Shown: positions 8,924 to 18,219, counted from the first letter of the stretch. The stretch is 64,000 nt of DNA from Saprospiraceae bacterium (GCA_020631135.1 JAHDHU010000005.1:1-64000), one strand, 5' to 3'. Notes: generated by a model from the sequence alone, not told the origin. Translations and numbers: made by a program.

Positions 8924-11266
8924 ATGAAAGTTACAAAAGTACTTTTTAAGTTTTTATTGTTTTTCCTTACAGCCGTAAATTCTTACAGTCAAACACCATG
9001 TGTCAGTGGAATGGCTGGAATTTATCCTTGCAATAATGTTGATCTAAAATCAAGAATCAATTTAGCCACACTCGGTGCTCCAGGAGCCAATGACATTTGG
9101 GGGTGGACCGACCCATTAAGTGGTGAAGAATATGCGATAATAGGTTTGCATAATGGAACTGCATTTATTGATATTTCCAATCCTATTTCACCTATAATAG
9201 TTGGTACCCTTGCCTCTCGTTCTACGACCAATAATATTTGGCGTGATATAAAGGTTGTAAATAATCATGCTTATATAGGGTCGGAAATAAATACTCATGG
9301 GATTCAAATTTTTGATTTAACTCAATTGGGTTCTATTAGCTCTCCTCCTGCGGTACTCAGTGAAACAGGATGGATCAATCTTGGAAGCTCAACAAATGAT
9401 TCTCACAATATTGTAGCGAATGATTTATTGGATCATATTTTCGCCGTAGGTACGAATAATTTATGTAGTGGTGGTATCACTACTTATGATGCAAGTAATC
9501 CTGCAAACCCTAGCTTTATTGGTTGCAATAATTTGGATGGGTATTCACACGATGCACAGTGTTTTGTTTACAGGGGACCAGATGTTGCACATATCGGAAA
9601 AGAAATATGTATTGGTTTTAATGAAGATGACGTTACCATTTTTGATTATTCTGATCCTGCCAATCCATTTGTTTTAAGCGCTACAACTTATGGAGGAGTT
9701 CAGTATACTCATCAAGGCTGGGTAACTGATGATCATAAATATTTGCTTGTTGATGATGAATTAGACGAAAACAATTTGTCAACCAATACGAAAACCTTTG
9801 TTTTTGATATTTCGGATTTAAACAGTCCTCTTTTGGTCTATACCTATACACATGCTTTTGGGGCAATTGATCACAATCAATATGTGAGAGGGCCCTACGT
9901 GTATCAGGCCAATTACAGAGCCGGAATGAGGATCTTGGATATTAGTGATCTAGATAATAGTGCACCTAGTGAAGTTGCCTTTTTTGATATCTACCCCAAC
10001 AATGATAATGTCGGTTTTGATGGAAGTTGGAGCGTGTTCCCGTATTATAAAAGTGATTGTGTAGCAATTAGTGGTATAAATGGTGCCGATGAAGGTGGTT
10101 TGTTTGTTGTAGAACCAAAACTACCTCACTATGTGATGGCACCTATCGGGCTCGGCGTTGATACTGTTTGCCAAGGAGAGAATGCTGGATTTAGCTTTGA
10201 TATGACGCAGTATGCTGGATTTAGCAATATGGATAATTTATCCTTAACTGGATTGCCTGTTGGAGCCATCGCTACATTTAATAATAATCCAGCCCCTACC
10301 AATAGTCAGCTCAACTTAACAATTAGTAATACGCTTGGCGTTATACCTGGTAATTATTCGTTAACCATAACAGGATCACAAACTCCAGTTAACAGAGTAA
10401 GTATTGGTTTAATCGTATGTGCACAACCAGATAAGTTTGATTTAATTTCTCCTGCCAATTTGGACATGGATGTAAGTATCAATCCAACGCTGAGTTGGAC
10501 TGCCTCTACAAATGCTTTAGACTACACTGTCGAAGTTTCTACAAGTCCTTCTTTCGCAACGATTGATTTTAGTGCCAGTGGAATTACAACCACCAGTCAT
10601 ACTTTTATGGGCCTTTTACCAAATGAAAATTATTATTGGAGAGTGATAGCGAAAGCAAATCACTGTGAGAAAATCTCTGAAACCTTTACTTTTCAAACAG
10701 AAAGTATTGTCGTTCCAGTCAGTTGGATGAGCTTTGAACTTATTAAAAACAATGACTCATTTATTCAATTGGATTGGAGCACAGCTTTTGAAAGAAACAA
10801 CAGTCACTTTTTAGTATTGAGAAGTCAGGATGGAACAAATTATGAAGAAATCGGGATTGTTAATTCGAGTGGCGATAGTGACCAAAGAACATGGTATTCC
10901 TTTGTTGATCATTTTGCTCCAAAAAATTGGAATTATTATAAAATAAAACAATTGGATTTTGATGGACAAGTCTCGTTTAGTCCTGTAAAATCGATTTTCT
11001 TGGAAGCCAAAATTTATAATTTTAAACTATCTCCTAATCCAAACAATGGTTTAGAGTTTATCATAAAAAGTAACGTTGTTTTAACTCAACCCAAAATCAA
11101 AATTTACAATGTTTTGGGACAAGAAATGCCAATAAAATTTTTCTATGATCAAAACTCTTCCTCTTTGATCATCAGTCCAGAAAACCAACTTCCCAAAGGC
11201 TCATATTTCGTCAATATTTTTGAAAATAAAGAGTTGCTGGAAATAAAGCCCTTGGTAATTATCTAA
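8924..11266 (+). CDS. Choice-of-anchor B family protein with T9SS sorting domain
   Basis: This 780-residue secreted protein starts with a signal peptide (1-23, ending SYSQ). Residues about 27-395 form the choice-of-anchor B domain with LVIVD-like repeats such as TAFIDISNPISPIIVG, probably a beta-propeller. A fibronectin III-like region follows (about 505-590), then the Saprospiria/Flavobacteriia pre-sorting module with LDWSTAFERNNSHF. The C-terminus (about 705-780) is a type A T9SS sorting domain: SPNPNNG, KIYNVLGQ, GSYFVNI. It should be exported by Sec, then T9SS, and displayed or released at the surface. The ligand is unknown. Confidence 0.9.
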   Translation: MKVTKVLFKFLLFFLTAVNSYSQTPCVSGMAGIYPCNNVDLKSRINLATLGAPGANDIWGWTDPLSGEEYAIIGLHNGTAFIDISNPISPIIVGTLASRSTTNNIWRDIKVVNNHAYIGSEINTHGIQIFDLTQLGSISSPPAVLSETGWINLGSSTNDSHNIVANDLLDHIFAVGTNNLCSGGITTYDASNPANPSFIGCNNLDGYSHDAQCFVYRGPDVAHIGKEICIGFNEDDVTIFDYSDPANPFVLSATTYGGVQYTHQGWVTDDHKYLLVDDELDENNLSTNTKTFVFDISDLNSPLLVYTYTHAFGAIDHNQYVRGPYVYQANYRAGMRILDISDLDNSAPSEVAFFDIYPNNDNVGFDGSWSVFPYYKSDCVAISGINGADEGGLFVVEPKLPHYVMAPIGLGVDTVCQGENAGFSFDMTQYAGFSNMDNLSLTGLPVGAIATFNNNPAPTNSQLNLTISNTLGVIPGNYSLTITGSQTPVNRVSIGLIVCAQPDKFDLISPANLDMDVSINPTLSWTASTNALDYTVEVSTSPSFATIDFSASGITTTSHTFMGLLPNENYYWRVIAKANHCEKISETFTFQTESIVVPVSWMSFELIKNNDSFIQLDWSTAFERNNSHFLVLRSQDGTNYEEIGIVNSSGDSDQRTWYSFVDHFAPKNWNYYKIKQLDFDGQVSFSPVKSIFLEAKIYNFKLSPNPNNGLEFIIKSNVVLTQPKIKIYNVLGQEMPIKFFYDQNSSSLIISPENQLPKGSYFVNIFENKELLEIKPLVII

Positions 11267-11284
11267 AACATATTATGTTTTTTT
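11265..11284 (+). terminator. Weak AT-rich terminator
   Basis: AAAACAT-ATT-ATGTTTT followed by TTT begins at the stop codon of the choice-of-anchor B gene. The stem is AT-rich, so the call is tentative. Confidence 0.4.
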
Positions 11285-11334
11285 ATAATGTTTGGCACAG
11301 ACTTTGATCTTTAAGGATTGTTAAATCCTGAGAA

Positions 11335-11889
11335 ATGAAAAGTTTAATTTACGCCCTTATTGCATTTACGCTATTAATAGTAGATCCTGCTAAAACTAGT
11401 TTATCCAAAAGCTATATAGACAATTACAAAGAACTTGCAGTTGTAGAAATGCATAGGAGTGGAATACCCGCCAGTATCATTTTGGCACAAGGCTTACATG
11501 AATCTGCTTTGGGACAAAGTGATTTAGCTGTAAAAGCCAACAATCATTTTGGCATCAAGTGTAAAAACTATTGGATGGGTCAAAGATATTATCACGTTGA
11601 TGATGATTTTAACAGCAAAGGAGAATTAATCGAGTCTTGTTTTAGAAAATATGAGAGTGATATAGATTCATATGTGGACCACTCCAACTTTTTAATGGAT
11701 TCTCCCAATTATTCGGAGTTATTTAACTATCCAAGTACAGATTATATTTCTTGGGCTATTGGTCTTAAAAAAGCTGGATACGCTACGGACCCGATGTATG
11801 CTGAAAAACTAGTGAAAAAAATAGAAGAGCATGAGCTTTACCAGTACGATTTTTGGCCCTATCCCCTCAAGAAAAAAATTGACGAATAA
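11335..11889 (+). CDS. Glucosaminidase-domain protein (peptidoglycan hydrolase)
   Basis: This is a 184-residue FlgJ/LytG-type N-acetylglucosaminidase domain, seen from SGIPASIILAQGLHESALGQSDLA, with the probable catalytic Glu at E56, and the downstream NNHFGIKC block. Residues 1-20 are hydrophobic and act as signal peptide or anchor. It would cut glycan strands in the periplasm during growth or division. No LysM domain follows, unlike larger relatives. It stands alone between the T9SS protein and convergent pdxA. Confidence 0.85.
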   Translation: MKSLIYALIAFTLLIVDPAKTSLSKSYIDNYKELAVVEMHRSGIPASIILAQGLHESALGQSDLAVKANNHFGIKCKNYWMGQRYYHVDDDFNSKGELIESCFRKYESDIDSYVDHSNFLMDSPNYSELFNYPSTDYISWAIGLKKAGYATDPMYAEKLVKKIEEHELYQYDFWPYPLKKKIDE

Positions 11890-11935
11890 TCTACAATTAT
11901 TAGATTAATATTCGTTTATGGTATATATTGGTGCT

Positions 11936-11947
11936 CACAAATTTGTG
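11936..11947. repeat. 12-bp palindrome CACAAATTTGTG
   Basis: This perfect palindrome lies between the convergent glucosaminidase and pdxA genes. It is flanked by GTGC and GCAC, which partly extend it. It lacks a T tract, so it is not a normal terminator. A regulator site or chance are both possible. Confidence 0.35.
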
Positions 11948-12021
11948 CACTTTTCGCCGAGGCTATCATTAAATCAACCAACCGTTGGGGGGTGACTTTT
12001 AATAGAACCATTAGAACCTTA

Positions 12022-13077
12022 CTACTCAGCACTTTCTGATAGCTTTGGCTTTTTTTCTAACCTATTCGCCTTACCTTCTTTATATTCTTTTCTATTTCTG
12101 GCTAAATCAAGTGCCAAATACAAGGCCTGTCTAAAGGAAGATTCGTCCGCTTCATTTTTACCCGCTATGTCAAAACCGGTTCCATGATCTGGTGAAGTTC
12201 TAACTATAGGTAGACCAGCAGTAAAGTTTACACCAGTTCCAAAAGTCAAGGCTTTAAAAGGGACCAATCCCTGATCGTGATACATAGCTAGAATACCATC
12301 AACTTTTGAAAACTTATTGCTTCCAAAAAAACCATCCGCCGCAAAAGGTCCAACGGCATGAACTCCATTTTTCTTCGCCTCTATGATAACTGGTCGAATA
12401 ATTTCATCTTCCTCGGTCCCTATTACACCATTGTCTCCAGCATGAGGATTTAAACCCAACACAGCAATAACAGGTTTTGCTATACCAAAATCTTCTATGA
12501 GTGAACGGTTTAAAATCTTCAATTTATGTATAAGTTTCTCTTTCGTCAAAACCTCAGACACTTTAGATATTGGAATATGATTACTCGCTAAGGCAATTCT
12601 TATATTATCCGAAACCATCATCATCAAGCTATCCTTCTTGCCTAAATTTTCGGTAAAAAACTCTGTATGACCAGGATAATCAAATGAAGCCAACTTCATA
12701 GCTTCTTTATTAATAGGAGCCGTTATAATCCCATCTATCTTCCCCTCTTTTGCGTCAGTGAGTGCACGATCCATTGCGATATGCGCAAATTTGCCTCCAT
12801 CTTGAGTGGTACTACCCAATTCTATCTTTACTTCTTCGTCCCAACAATTTATAACATTCACCTTTGACGAAGACGCCCTTTCAGGATCACCTGTAGTGAT
12901 AAATGAGAAGTCCACCGTTTTCACAATGTTCTTGTGATAAGACATTACTTTGGCACTTCCATAAATTATTGGAATACAAAATTCCAGTATTTTAGGGTTG
13001 GACAATGCCTTAATGATTACTTCTGGTCCTATTCCGTTTATATCGCCTATTGTTATTCCTACTTTGAGTTTCTTCAT
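12022..13077 (-). CDS. pdxA: 4-hydroxythreonine-4-phosphate dehydrogenase
   Basis: PdxA oxidises 4-phosphohydroxy-L-threonine with NAD in the DXP-dependent route to pyridoxal 5'-phosphate, working with PdxJ. At 351 residues it has the family length. The three metal-binding histidines are visible: H137 in PGHTEFF, H212 in LNPHAGDNG and H267 in AMYHDQG. The opening MKKLKVGITIGDINGIGPEV is typical and fixes the start. The last 25 residues are charged and not conserved. pdxA is divergent from rsmA, the same neighbourhood pairing (pdxA-rsmA) seen in many bacteria, although there they usually share a strand. Confidence 0.95.
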   Translation of the reverse strand: MKKLKVGITIGDINGIGPEVIIKALSNPKILEFCIPIIYGSAKVMSYHKNIVKTVDFSFITTGDPERASSSKVNVINCWDEEVKIELGSTTQDGGKFAHIAMDRALTDAKEGKIDGIITAPINKEAMKLASFDYPGHTEFFTENLGKKDSLMMMVSDNIRIALASNHIPISKVSEVLTKEKLIHKLKILNRSLIEDFGIAKPVIAVLGLNPHAGDNGVIGTEEDEIIRPVIIEAKKNGVHAVGPFAADGFFGSNKFSKVDGILAMYHDQGLVPFKALTFGTGVNFTAGLPIVRTSPDHGTGFDIAGKNEADESSFRQALYLALDLARNRKEYKEGKANRLEKKPKLSESAE

Positions 13078-13134
13078 TTTATTTATTTACCACAATCTAA
13101 GATAGTAATTTAGCCTACCATCATACACAATACA

Positions 13135-13908
13135 TTGAAAGCTAAAAAAGCATTAGGTCAACATTTTCTAAATGATTCTCAGCTGGCTGCTAATATTGCC
13201 AATTCAATGACCACGGTCAACGAATTTCCTAAAGTTTTAGAAATTGGACCCGGAAAAGGAATCCTTAGTCAATTCTTGATAAATCAAGATTATGACTTTC
13301 AAGCGGTAGAACTAGATGGCGACATGGTTAATGTTCTGGCTCAAAGCCATCCGGCAATGAAGGTCATTCATTCTGATTTCCTAAAATTGGACCTTCGGTC
13401 TATTTTTACCAGTGAACAATTTATCATCATTGGGAATTTTCCTTACAATATTTCGACTGAGATTATTTTTAAAATTCTAAAGCAAGTTGACCTTATTCCT
13501 GAAATGATTGGTATGTTTCAAAAAGAGGTGGCAGAACGCATTATTTCAAAACATGGATCTAAGGTTTATGGCATTACCAGTGTTCTCACTCAATTATTCT
13601 ATGAGGGTGAAAAACTTTTCGATGTTCCTCCTCATTCTTTTAATCCCCCTCCAAAAGTAGATTCTGCAGTAATCCGTTTGACAAGAAAAAAAGAAAAACC
13701 ATATTGTGACTTGAGCCTTCTCAAGCAAATTGTAAAAATGGGCTTCAATCAAAGGAGAAAGATGTTAAGAAACACTTTAAAATCAGTCGTCAAAAATCCG
13801 GAAATTTTAAAAAACAAAATATTTACCTTGCGCCCCGAACAACTTTCAGTAATAGAATTTGTTCAACTAACCAATCTAATAGAAAAAGAAAATGAGTCTG
13901 GAAACTAA
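13135..13908 (+). CDS. rsmA: 16S rRNA (adenine1518-N6/adenine1519-N6)-dimethyltransferase
   Basis: RsmA (KsgA) dimethylates two adjacent adenosines in the helix 45 loop of 16S rRNA during 30S maturation. The 257-residue protein has the SAM motif VLEIGPGKG (35-43) and the adenine methyltransferase motif NFPYNIS (101-107). The initiating codon is TTG: KAKKALGQHFLND follows at once, which is the conserved N-terminus, and there is no ATG alternative. It overlaps the following yqeY-like gene by 17 bp. Confidence 0.95.
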   Translation: MKAKKALGQHFLNDSQLAANIANSMTTVNEFPKVLEIGPGKGILSQFLINQDYDFQAVELDGDMVNVLAQSHPAMKVIHSDFLKLDLRSIFTSEQFIIIGNFPYNISTEIIFKILKQVDLIPEMIGMFQKEVAERIISKHGSKVYGITSVLTQLFYEGEKLFDVPPHSFNPPPKVDSAVIRLTRKKEKPYCDLSLLKQIVKMGFNQRRKMLRNTLKSVVKNPEILKNKIFTLRPEQLSVIEFVQLTNLIEKENESGN

Positions 13909-14338
13909 ATTAATGAAAGATCTTAAAACAGCTATGAAATCAAAAGATCAAGCTGCCCTGCGGTCAATTAGAGCAGTTAAAGCTGCCATCCTGTTGGCAA
14001 AAACCGATGGTACGGGTAATGAGGTTACTGAATCAACTGAAATAAAAATTCTTCAAAAACTTGTCAAACAACGCCAAGACTCTTTAGATATATTCGAAAA
14101 ACAAGGACGTGAAGACCTAGCCAATACTGAAAGAGAAGAAATTGAAGTAATAAGTAAATATTTACCAGAACAAATGAGCACAGAAAAACTCAGTGCTTTT
14201 ATAAAAGATCTAATTCAAAAAACAGGAGCTGAAGGGATGAAAGATATGGGAAAAGTTATGGGTATGGCATCCAGTCAATTAGCTGGGAAGGCTGACGGGA
14301 AAACGATTTCTGGAATAGTAAAAAGTCTTCTTTCCTAA
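13892..14338 (+). CDS. GatB/YqeY domain protein
   Basis: This 148-residue YqeY-type protein consists of the helical domain otherwise found at the C-terminus of GatB, the tRNA amidotransferase subunit. Visible features are the N-terminal KTAMKSKDQAALRSIRAVKAAI, the central LVKQRQDSLDIFEKQGREDLA, and the GKVMGMASSQLAGKADGK end. The domain may contact tRNA, but the stand-alone protein has no firm function. It overlaps rsmA by 17 bp and is probably co-translated. Its stop overlaps the convergent PagL-like gene by 4 bp. Confidence 0.9.
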   Translation: MSLETKLMKDLKTAMKSKDQAALRSIRAVKAAILLAKTDGTGNEVTESTEIKILQKLVKQRQDSLDIFEKQGREDLANTEREEIEVISKYLPEQMSTEKLSAFIKDLIQKTGAEGMKDMGKVMGMASSQLAGKADGKTISGIVKSLLS

Positions 14339-15426
14339 AAAGTTACCCCAGTAGCAATTCCTATATATTCTGCAACCGCAAAATGAGTTTTTAATATCAT
14401 TCCCAAATAGGGTTTAAATTCACCTGTCGCTTTTATAGGTGGGTGGTATAACGTCATGACCTTAATATAAAAAGGCGTACCCGTATATTCACTTGCCACT
14501 TGTGTGTAAAATCCTAATTGAAAACGCATTGAGATATCTCCAAACATCAACTCTTCAGCTACATAAATAATAGTTCTTCTTGATCTTCTCCTAGCAATTT
14601 CTTCATCGGTAAAAATGGAAAGTTCAAATTCGTAAACCTTAGTACTGTATTCGTATTCAAATCCAAAGTGCAATCGTTGAAATGATGCGTGCCTCCAATA
14701 TCCACCCAATCCTGCAATATAAATTGGAAAGTTAGGGCCACCGTAATTACTGTGCTCTGAAACGCCTATCCCAAGCATTGTGCTTAGGCCAAATTTTCTG
14801 TGCTTCCTAAAAACTGGCTTTTCAGATATTTCGATTTTGTTTCCGAAAGTGGAAGATATCCCGAGATTTAATCCATAGGTATTGATACCACTATTAGGAC
14901 TTCTTGTTAAACCATTTGAAAAATGATTAAAACTAAAACCCAGTAGAAGATTCAGATCTCTAGTCAGAACTCTCTCAAAACCCAGTTTTAATCTGGACAT
15001 ATTGTTATAGTTTGAACCTATTGCATTATTACTTGGATTGTTTATTGGGTTAAATTTCTTGCTTAAATAAGCTATACCTGTGGCATAGTGCAAATAAAGG
15101 CCTGTTTTATTCCATTTTTTTAAAGTAAACCTAAATCCAGGGGCAAGAGAAAGAGCAGTGCCCAATACTTCATTATTTCCAAAATTCATCAGACCGAAAA
15201 CACCCTCAAACCTCGGGAAACCCCAATAGTGATGCCAAGACTTAGTTCCGTTTGTTTGCTTCTGAATACTGGCATGAAAACCACTAGCCAGGGGTGGTAT
15301 ATCAAAAAATAATCCTTCTTTATGCTTTAACACCTTTCCGAAGAAAAGATCTCCATGAACAACATGCTGGCCCGTTGCAAAATGGCAACAAAAAATAAAT
15401 GATACTATGTAAATAATTGTTTTGAT
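14335..15426 (-). CDS. Acyloxyacyl hydrolase / PagL-like lipid A deacylase, non-standard start
   Basis: The family is an outer-membrane eight-stranded barrel that removes an acyl chain from lipid A. The active-site block FNHFSNGLTRSPNSGINTYGLNLG carries the family His and Ser. From the GTG at 15333 the protein would be 332 residues and lack a signal. The frame stays open upstream to a TAA at 15439-15441 and encodes a convincing signal peptide (KTIIYIVSFIFCCHFATGQ). That extension holds no ATG, GTG or TTG. I place the start at ATC (15426), just before Lys-Thr, giving 363 residues. A TTTG-N19-TACATTTG promoter lies just upstream. A frameshift or sequence error is the alternative. Confidence 0.75.
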   Translation of the reverse strand: MKTIIYIVSFIFCCHFATGQHVVHGDLFFGKVLKHKEGLFFDIPPLASGFHASIQKQTNGTKSWHHYWGFPRFEGVFGLMNFGNNEVLGTALSLAPGFRFTLKKWNKTGLYLHYATGIAYLSKKFNPINNPSNNAIGSNYNNMSRLKLGFERVLTRDLNLLLGFSFNHFSNGLTRSPNSGINTYGLNLGISSTFGNKIEISEKPVFRKHRKFGLSTMLGIGVSEHSNYGGPNFPIYIAGLGGYWRHASFQRLHFGFEYEYSTKVYEFELSIFTDEEIARRRSRRTIIYVAEELMFGDISMRFQLGFYTQVASEYTGTPFYIKVMTLYHPPIKATGEFKPYLGMILKTHFAVAEYIGIATGVTF

Positions 15427-15449
15427 ATAATACTCGTTTTAAAAGTCAT

Positions 15450-15480
15450 CAAATGTAACACTAGTTTAATTTGAAGCAAA
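15450..15480 (-). promoter_or_regulatory. Bacteroidota-type promoter for the PagL-like gene
   Basis: On the minus strand TTTG (15477-15480) and TACATTTG (15450-15457) are separated by exactly 19 bases, the consensus of the major Bacteroidota sigma factor. The expected transcription start near 15445 leaves out an ATG at 15449. This leaves about 19 nt of leader before the proposed ATC start. Confidence 0.75.
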
Positions 15481-15654
15481 CGAAAATTTGCATCGTTAAA
15501 CATTAGTTAAATAGTTTGTCGTATTAACTAAATATTTGAATATAAAACGTTCAATATCAAGCTAATAGACTTTTTAGCGTCAAATACAAAATTTTAGGTG
15601 TGAAACTTTCTTTCTGACTAAATAGTCAATAGTTATAAACACTGTCATTAATTG

Positions 15655-15662
15655 TATTTTTG
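15655..15662 (+). promoter_or_regulatory. -7 promoter element for the skp pair (TATTTTTG)
   Basis: TATTTTTG matches TAnnTTTG and lies 35 bases before the first OmpH/Skp start. No clear TTG is found at the -33 position. The preceding AT-rich DNA (about 15460-15650) holds no gene that I can see. Confidence 0.45.
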
Positions 15663-15696
15663 TCTGCCAATTTTAAATAATTCAAAATTTAAATAA

Positions 15697-16203
15697 ATGA
15701 AAAATTTGATCCTTTCTCTTGCAATTATCTTCTCAGCAGCATTCCAATTAGATGCTCAGAAAATAGCAGTTGTAGATATTAATCAAGTACTAGAAGGTAT
15801 GAGCGATTATCAAGAAGCTCAAAGAGAATTAGATAAGGTTGCGGCTGACTGGAGGCAAGAAATCGCCAAAGAGTACGACGAAATCAAAAGTTTGTACAAT
15901 CGTTACCAAGCAGAACAGGTGTTGCTGAGTGACGAGCAAAAACTTAAAAAAGAGGAAGAGATTGTAGAGAAAGAAAAAGATGTAAGAGAGTTACAAAAGA
16001 GAAGATTTGGTCCTGAAGGAGATTTGTTTAAAAAGAGACAAGAGCTAATTAGTCCTGTACAAGATAAAGTCTATTTTGCAATTGAAGATTTCGCTGCAGA
16101 CAGAGGATATGATTTAATCATGGATAAAAATGGATCAGCAGGAATACTTTTTGCATCAGATGATTTTGACAAAACTGCCGATATAATTAAAAGAATAAAA
16201 TAA
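15697..16203 (+). CDS. OmpH/Skp family periplasmic chaperone (first copy)
   Basis: This 168-residue Skp-like protein has a signal peptide ending at LDAQ (about residue 20), then KIAVVDINQVLEGM, the usual strand, and a long charged coiled coil (about 45-115). Skp trimers hold unfolded outer-membrane proteins in the periplasm for the BAM complex. A second copy starts 25 bp downstream and murI follows. Tandem skp-like genes are common in Bacteroidota. The bamA gene that usually precedes them is not here; a PagL-like gene lies upstream on the other strand instead. Confidence 0.9.
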   Translation: MKNLILSLAIIFSAAFQLDAQKIAVVDINQVLEGMSDYQEAQRELDKVAADWRQEIAKEYDEIKSLYNRYQAEQVLLSDEQKLKKEEEIVEKEKDVRELQKRRFGPEGDLFKKRQELISPVQDKVYFAIEDFAADRGYDLIMDKNGSAGILFASDDFDKTADIIKRIK

Positions 16204-16228
16204 GCGCATTATATAAACAGACACCGAT

Positions 16229-16738
16229 ATGAAATATTTATTAAAATCACTTTTACTTATCACAATTGTAAGTTTTACTTTTTCGGCATCAGCCCAAAAA
16301 TTTGGATATATAAATACCCAAGAACTTATCTCTCAAGTACCTTCAGTTAAAGAGGCTAACTCTAATATTGAAACTTACCGAAAGCAATTGCAAGGTAAGT
16401 ACGAAAACATGATCAAATCCTTACAGACTAAATATCAAGGTCTGGAGCAAAAACAAGCTTCTGGAGATATTTCTCCAAAACAATTGGAGGCTGAAGCTCT
16501 AAAACTTAAAGAAGAGGAAAAGAAAATCGCAGAATTTGAACAAAGTTCTCAGCAAAAAATTGTTGAAAAAAGTGAACTACTTCTAAAACCTCTTAGAGAT
16601 CAAATTCAAAAAGCAATCGATGACGTAGCGAGCGAAAACGGCTTTGATTATATTTTCGACGCAAGTCTTGGTTTAATCCTTTATGCCGATGACACTGCAG
16701 ATGTAAGTACCCTCGTAAAAACTAAACTTGGTCTTTAA
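16229..16738 (+). CDS. OmpH/Skp family periplasmic chaperone (second copy)
   Basis: This 169-residue paralogue of the preceding protein has a signal peptide (1-22, ending ASAQ), then KFGYINTQELISQVP and a coiled coil through about residue 115. The C-terminal ASENGFDYIFDAS block is the second conserved half of the family. The two copies are only moderately alike, so the duplication is old. Its stop is followed immediately by the murI TTG start, which suggests translational coupling. Confidence 0.9.
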   Translation: MKYLLKSLLLITIVSFTFSASAQKFGYINTQELISQVPSVKEANSNIETYRKQLQGKYENMIKSLQTKYQGLEQKQASGDISPKQLEAEALKLKEEEKKIAEFEQSSQQKIVEKSELLLKPLRDQIQKAIDDVASENGFDYIFDASLGLILYADDTADVSTLVKTKLGL

Positions 16739-17548
16739 TTGACCTCTTTTGAATCCAACAAACCAATAGGAATATTTGATTCTGGCATTGGCGGCTTAAC
16801 TGTTGCCAATGCCATTTATCGTCATTTTCCAAATGAAAATTTGATTTATTTTGGAGATACGGCTAATCTTCCTTACGGTGATAAATCAGCTGATGCCATT
16901 AGGTATTATGCGATTAAGATTAGCAAATTCTTGCTTGAGCAAAATTGTAAAATGATCATCATCGCTTGTAATTCTGCCTCTTCAGCAGCTTATGAAGTAT
17001 TACTAGATTTCTTCAAAGAGAAAACCATTTTCGTTAACGTAGTCGACCCTTTGGTCGATCATGTTATAGAAGCCGAATACAAAAAGGTAGGTGTAATCGC
17101 AACAAAGGCTACGGTCAACTCAAATGTTTATAAGCAAAAAATCCAAGCAAAAAACCAAATGGTTGATGTTGTACAATTGGCAACTCCTCTACTAGCCCCT
17201 ATGATTGAAGAGGGTTTTTGTAATGATGAAATATCACATACTGTAATTTCTAAATACCTATCGGATAAAAGTCTAAATGACATTGAAGTCTTGTTGTTGG
17301 CCTGTACACATTACCCGCTGATTAAGAAACAAATTCAATCCTTTTTCTCTTCTGACATAACGGTTATGGATTCGACTGATGTCGTAGTAGATGTTGTCCA
17401 ACACTTTTTAGAAAGTAAAAATTTAATAAACACTTCTGAAGTCAATGCACCTGTCTTTTATGTTTCCGATTACACGAAGTCATTTGAAGAAGCTACCAAG
17501 GTGTTTTATGCGGATAAAGTTGAACTGATTGAAAAATCAATATGGTAA
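16739..17548 (+). CDS. murI: Glutamate racemase
   Basis: MurI converts L- to D-glutamate for the second residue of the peptidoglycan stem. The 269-residue protein shows the N-terminal FDSGIGGLTV, the first catalytic cysteine C77 in ACNSASS and the second C189 in LLACTHYPL. The start is TTG directly after the TAA of the skp gene. The family N-terminus (KPIGIFDSG) follows within ten residues, so no other start fits. Confidence 0.93.
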   Translation: MTSFESNKPIGIFDSGIGGLTVANAIYRHFPNENLIYFGDTANLPYGDKSADAIRYYAIKISKFLLEQNCKMIIIACNSASSAAYEVLLDFFKEKTIFVNVVDPLVDHVIEAEYKKVGVIATKATVNSNVYKQKIQAKNQMVDVVQLATPLLAPMIEEGFCNDEISHTVISKYLSDKSLNDIEVLLLACTHYPLIKKQIQSFFSSDITVMDSTDVVVDVVQHFLESKNLINTSEVNAPVFYVSDYTKSFEEATKVFYADKVELIEKSIW

Positions 17549-17642
17549 TATTCCAATTTTAATAATCCTTTAACGAATAAAAAGGATAACTATTTAATTA
17601 TAATTACGTCAAACTAGAGTAGAATCTAAAAATTCGATTTAA

Positions 17643-18161
17643 ATGAAAAACACTTTTGCTTTATTTCTTTTTGTGATTGGTGCATTTACAACTAATCTAA
17701 GTGCTCAAAACATGTATGAGGAAGCTATCGGCGAATCCTTGCATAACTTCCAACAAGCATTATTGGTAAAAGATTTTAAAACCGCAGCTTCTCATTTGCA
17801 TCCTGGTGTAGTTGAAAAAGGCGGAGGCACAGAACTTTATGCTGATATTTTAGAAGCAGAAATGGATTCTTACCTTAAGTCAGGAATAAAAATAATGGAC
17901 ATTTCCTCGGGAAAGCCAGGGTCTCCTGTCGCTGCAGGTGGCGAAATCCATTGTATCATCCCTCAAGAGGTTACTATGCTCTTTGGAGAGAAGTATTTTA
18001 AAGGGATAGAACACCTTTTGGCTGCTTCTATGGATGAAGGAAAAACCTGGTATTTCGTAGATCTCAAAACCTTCGATGCGCCAAGTTTAAAAGAATTTAT
18101 TCCCAATTTTAATGATGCCCTGGAGATTCCCCAAAATCCTCCAATGGAAGAAATAAAATAA
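17643..18161 (+). CDS. Exported hypothetical protein
   Basis: This 172-residue protein has a clear signal peptide (1-21, ending LSAQ). The mature part has a small alpha+beta pattern (YEEAIGESLHNFQQALLVKDFKTAASHLHPGV...) reminiscent of NTF2/SnoaL-like folds, and the family name is unknown to me. No lipobox, membrane helix or T9SS tail is present. It stands alone, with its own terminator downstream. Confidence 0.7.
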   Translation: MKNTFALFLFVIGAFTTNLSAQNMYEEAIGESLHNFQQALLVKDFKTAASHLHPGVVEKGGGTELYADILEAEMDSYLKSGIKIMDISSGKPGSPVAAGGEIHCIIPQEVTMLFGEKYFKGIEHLLAASMDEGKTWYFVDLKTFDAPSLKEFIPNFNDALEIPQNPPMEEIK

Positions 18162-18187
18162 GCTGATTAGTATTAAAGAATTATGAG

Positions 18188-18219
18188 CCTCATTTGCCTT
18201 TCGGCGAATGGGGTTTTTT
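18188..18219 (+). terminator. Rho-independent terminator
   Basis: CCTCATTTGCC (18188-18198) pairs with GGCGAATGGGG (18203-18213, two G-T pairs) around a TTTC loop and is followed by six T. It ends the exported-protein gene. Its T tract touches the stop of the convergent rhodanese gene. Confidence 0.85.
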
